The notes beneath the pieces were generated by a model. It was not told the origin of the DNA. It did no database searches and saw nothing but the letters and a program-made list of their open reading frames with translations. Of a DNA stretch of 64,000 nucleotides, positions 60,801 through 64,000 are shown one piece after another (the stretch's first letter is position 1; the number at the start of each line of letters is the position of its first letter). Source of the stretch: Edaphochlamys debaryana (Eukaryota; Chlorophyta; Chlorophyceae; Chlamydomonadales); the NCBI GenBank assembly GCA_016858145.1, contig JAEHOE010000160.1, positions 1-64,000 of the forward strand, written 5' to 3'. Position numbers and translations under genes: made by a program.

Positions 60801-63800
60801 AGCCCCGGCGGCACCGCCGCGCCCATCAGCGGTAGCGGCAGCGGCAGCGCCGCCGCCGGGGACGACGCCAGCGGCGACAGCGGCAGGTCGGGGGAGCGAG
60901 CCGGAAGCCCCACGGCACCGTTGACAGCGGCGGCGGCTGCAGCAGCGGCGGCGGCGGCGACGTCATGGAGTCCGTTGGCGGCGGCAGCGTCGACAGCGCC
61001 GTCGGCCGTTGCCTTCCTGCTCCTGGGCAGGCGCTCGCTGCTGCTGACACCGCCGGCGCCGGCGCCGGCGGCGGCTGCCAGGCCCGGCCGCGCCAGCGTG
61101 CAGCCTTGCGGCGGCGTCAACCCGTTGCCGACGGCGGCGGCGGCGGCGGCACCTACGCTGCGACGACGCTCGTCGTCGCTGCTCCTGCCTTCGTCCTCCG
61201 TCGCCGTCCGGGAGTCTGACGGGGAGCTGTCGGCGGGGCCAACGGGCGCCTCCGTACGGCCGCCGCCGCCATTGGCACTGACCCGCCCAAACTTGCCCGC
61301 CAGCGGCTGGGGCTCCGGCGCCGCCAGCGGCGGCGGCGGCGGCGCAGAACGGTGACCCAGCGCCGCCGCCAGGACGGCCGCCGTCGCCGCCGCTGGGACC
61401 ATTCCCGACAGCATGTCCGACTGGCTGCGGGCCAGGACCGCCCCGCCGCCTGCCGCCACCACCGTTAGCGTCGCCGGCGGGACAGCCGCCGCCATCGGTG
61501 CCGTCGGCGGGTGCTGCAGTGCGGTCCCAGCGGCGCCGTCACCCGCTGCCACCGCCGCTGCCGCCGTCGCCGCCGCCACGGCATCAATGCGCTTTCGGAG
61601 CTGGTCGGATGAGTCACGCATTGGCACGTCGCCTCCCGACTCCGTCGGCGCTGGCGGCGCAACTGCTGCTGACGGCGTCGGGAACATGACCAACGGGCCG
61701 GCGGCGGCGGCCGCCGCCAGCAGCTGCTGCGGGGCCATGCCGCCGCCGATGCCGCCGCCGCCGCCGTAATGGTGGTGGTGGTGATGCGTGTGGTGCCCAT
61801 GCGCAGGTCCGCCGCCGCCGCCAGCCCCGTTGCCGCCGCCGCTGCCGCCAGCGGGCCCGCCGCCGCCGCCGCCGCCCAGGCCGCCGCCGGCGCCTGCCGG
61901 GCCGCTGCCACCGCCGCCGCCGCCGCCGGCAGCGGCGCCGCCGAGGGAGGAGCTACCAAAGGAGGTGGCCCTCCGCGCCGCCACCCTCAGGACGCCCTTC
62001 CAGACGGCCATGAGGTGCCTGCCAGAAGGGTGGGGGTGGGGTCAGGGTCGGGTCAGGATCGGAGCGGTTGAGGGCGCATTCATGGGCATACCAATGCGAC
62101 GTGAAGGGGTCAGGCAGTTGGACACTTGGACTGGCTGGCCGGCGCACACGGCCGCTCTCGGCGTGGGGCCTGGGGCCTACAGCCGAGGGCCGAGGGCATT
62201 GCCTTCCCCTTCAAGCCCCGACAGTCCCCTCAGCCCCCACAGCCCCCATCCCACCTGGCGGCCGCCGCCACCTGCGCCGCCGCGTGCTGCTGCAGCGGCG
62301 CCACCGCCGCCGCCAGCTGGCTGTCGGCCAGCAGCGCCGGCGTCACCGGCAGCGCCGCCAGCAGCGACAGAATGAGGGCCAGGCCCGGGGCGTTGTGGGC
62401 GGCGGCGGCGCGGCGGAGCGAGCAGCGGAGCTTGAGCAGGTCGGACAGCGCGGCGTCGGCGGCGTCGGCAGCGGCGGCGGAGGCGGCAGGGCTGGCGGCG
62501 GCGGCGGCAGGGGTGGCGGCGGCGGCGGGGTCGGCGCCGGGGAGCGCCAGGGCGAGCGCGAGGAAGGAGGCGAGGCCGGGGGAGGAGGTGGCGGCGGCGG
62601 CGGCGGCAGCCGCGGCCGCCGCGGAGGAGGCTGCCGACGGGCCGGCGCCGCCGCCGCCCGGGGGTGCCATGGTCCAGGGCGGCGCGATGGCGGCGCCCGG
62701 CAGTGCCCGGGCTTTGCCGGACCGACCTGCGGGTGGGTCGCAGGTGGGTGCGTGCGTGGATTGGTAAATCGGAGCCATGACCACTATTGGCATCCACCAC
62801 ACGGCATCCATCACCCATCGGCAGCACCGCTACCGCCCTCAGCAACCCCAGCGCCCCAGCCCCAGCCCCAGTCCCAGCCGCGGGCCTGCTCCACGCCCCG
62901 CCACGGCCCCCGCCCCCGCCCCCGCCCCACCTCCGAACCGCAGTCCGCCCCGCTCCGCCCGGCTGGGCCGCCCCGCCGCCCCCGCCTCGCCCTCGTCGTC
63001 AGCGTCAAAACCCTGGTCCGCCTCCGCCCCCACCGGCGCGCCCTCCGCCTCCCCCGCCGCCGCCGAAGACGACATCCGCCTCGGCAGCACCCCGACCCCA
63101 GCCCCGGCCCCGGCCCCTGTCCCGGCGCCGGCGTTGGTTGCACCCACATCCACGCCTTCCCCTGCTTCCCCTAGAGCCATGGCCTCCGGCTCCGCTTCCA
63201 GCCGGCCCGAGCCGTCGCCCGCGGCCGCTACGTCTGCCCCTCGTCCGCTGGACAGCGGCAGCAGCGGCGGCGGTGACAGGAGCGCAAGCGTGGCGGCGAC
63301 GCGCGGCGCCGACGCGCCGGCACCGGCGGCAGCGCCGCCAGCGGCGGCGGCGTCGAGCGGTGACGGCAGGCCCAGGCCGCGGAGGGCGTCCCAGCCGGCG
63401 GCGGCGGAGGGCGCCCGGGGCCGCTCGGGTGTGGGCAGGAGCGCGCCCTCGCCGGCGGCGAGATCTGCCGTACCGACGTCGATCAGCATCGCCCCGTCGT
63501 CCTCGCCCTCTGCCTGGGCCAGGTGCCGGGCCGCCGCCGCCGCCGCTGACGTGGCGGCAGGCGCCGCCGCGGCGGCGCCGGCAGAGGCAGGCGCGTTGAA
63601 GCCGGACCCGAACGCGGCCGCTGAGCGGTATGGGCCCGAAGCTGGGCCCATGGCGGCCCCAGGCCCGGACGGGGCCATGTCCGCTAGATCCAGGCCCAAG
63701 CCCTGCAAGCCGAGATCCAGATCCAGGTCCAGCGCGCCGGGCGTCACGTCCCGCGGCTCCGACAGCCCCGCCATCCCCCGGGCCTCCCCGCCCGCCGCCA

Positions 63801-64000
63801 CCTGCCCACCCGTCGCTACATGCCCTGCCCCCGGCACGCCGCCCATCAGCCCCGGCCCCGGCCCCGCCCCCAGCGGCTGCATGGCCCCGTCGCCTGCAGC
63901 CGCCGCCAGGGGGCCCGCCTGGGCCTGGGCTTGGGCCTGGGCCTGACCGAGGCCCAGCACGCCCGCCTCGGCGATGGCTAGGGAGGCCATGAGCCGCAGC
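57857..64000 (-). CDS. Nuclear protein with TFIIS N-terminal-like domain, partial
   Basis: Four exons are in the window on the minus strand: 64000-62847 (continuing beyond the edge), 62726-62255, 62018-60664 and 59466-57857 with the stop at 57859-57857. Over 1500 residues are in phase across all junctions. Most is low complexity: Gly-, Ala-, Pro- and His-rich runs (HTHHHHHHYGG, NGNGYGNGNGNG). One folded segment spans exons 2 and 3. It includes LSDLLKLRCSLRRAA, LALILSLLAALPVTPALLA, VAPLQQHAAAQVAAAARHLM and AVWKGVLRVAA, with the leucine spacing and closing WK of the TFIIS N-terminal (LW/TFS2N, LEDGF-like) helical bundle. That domain binds elongation and Mediator partners. A basic KRKGDRERAASRRR suggests nuclear import. 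Whether the Met at 63990 is the true start is unclear because the frame stays open to the edge. The 60664-59466 intron is about 1.2 kb. Confidence 0.65.

Noticed and set aside
1..64000. tRNA or rRNA genes
   Set aside because: A scan for T-loop-like GTTCGA motifs found a few (12092, 27459, 30718, 34032) but none with a matching acceptor stem or anticodon arm.

Overview
The window looks like nuclear DNA from a GC-rich green alga, probably a core chlorophyte of the Chlorophyceae. The genes are intron-dense. Introns typically open with GT plus a long G-run and close with a long C-run plus AG. TGTAA, the usual green-algal poly(A) signal, follows several genes. One protein (Ycf54) and one PetO-like protein carry plastid-targeting N-termini. 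All gene models were spliced by hand; in each of the seven multi-exon models every junction keeps the reading frame, which is the main internal evidence for them.

Layout. 1-4970: a tandem satellite of about 183 bp per unit (27 cores visible), running off the left edge and decaying at its right end. 6101-6686: a (GGCCCC)n hexanucleotide tract. 7820-11970: a frameshifted, 5'-truncated LINE with reverse transcriptase and a CCHC zinc motif, followed by about 1 kb that may be its 3' UTR. 13487-22463 (+): a 20-exon OSCA/CSC1 (DUF221) osmo/mechano-sensitive channel. 23556-24506 (+): Ycf54, a chlorophyll-cyclase accessory factor. 26972-33935 (+): a 19-exon pentameric ligand-gated ion channel of the cysteine-less, prokaryote-like type. 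35623-40715 (+): a RAD7-like leucine-rich-repeat protein with two tandem duplications of exon starts. 42693-43160 (-): a small Q-rich coiled-coil ORF of unknown function. 45569-47150 (-): a PetO-like thylakoid protein. 48486-55426 (+): a two-HMG-box chromatin protein with acidic and histone-H1-like tails. 57857 to beyond 64000 (-): a low-complexity nuclear protein carrying a TFIIS N-terminal-like helical bundle, incomplete at the right edge.

The genes do not form an operon or an obvious shared pathway; this is ordinary eukaryotic gene order. Two are ion channels (OSCA and pLGIC), two are plastid proteins (Ycf54 and PetO-like), and three are probable nuclear proteins (RAD7-like, HMG-box, TFIIS-N). 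The most notable item is the algal pLGIC. Its ectodomain loop reads SPFDFRAYPF with no Cys pair, and its M2 helix aligns residue by residue with cation-selective receptors.
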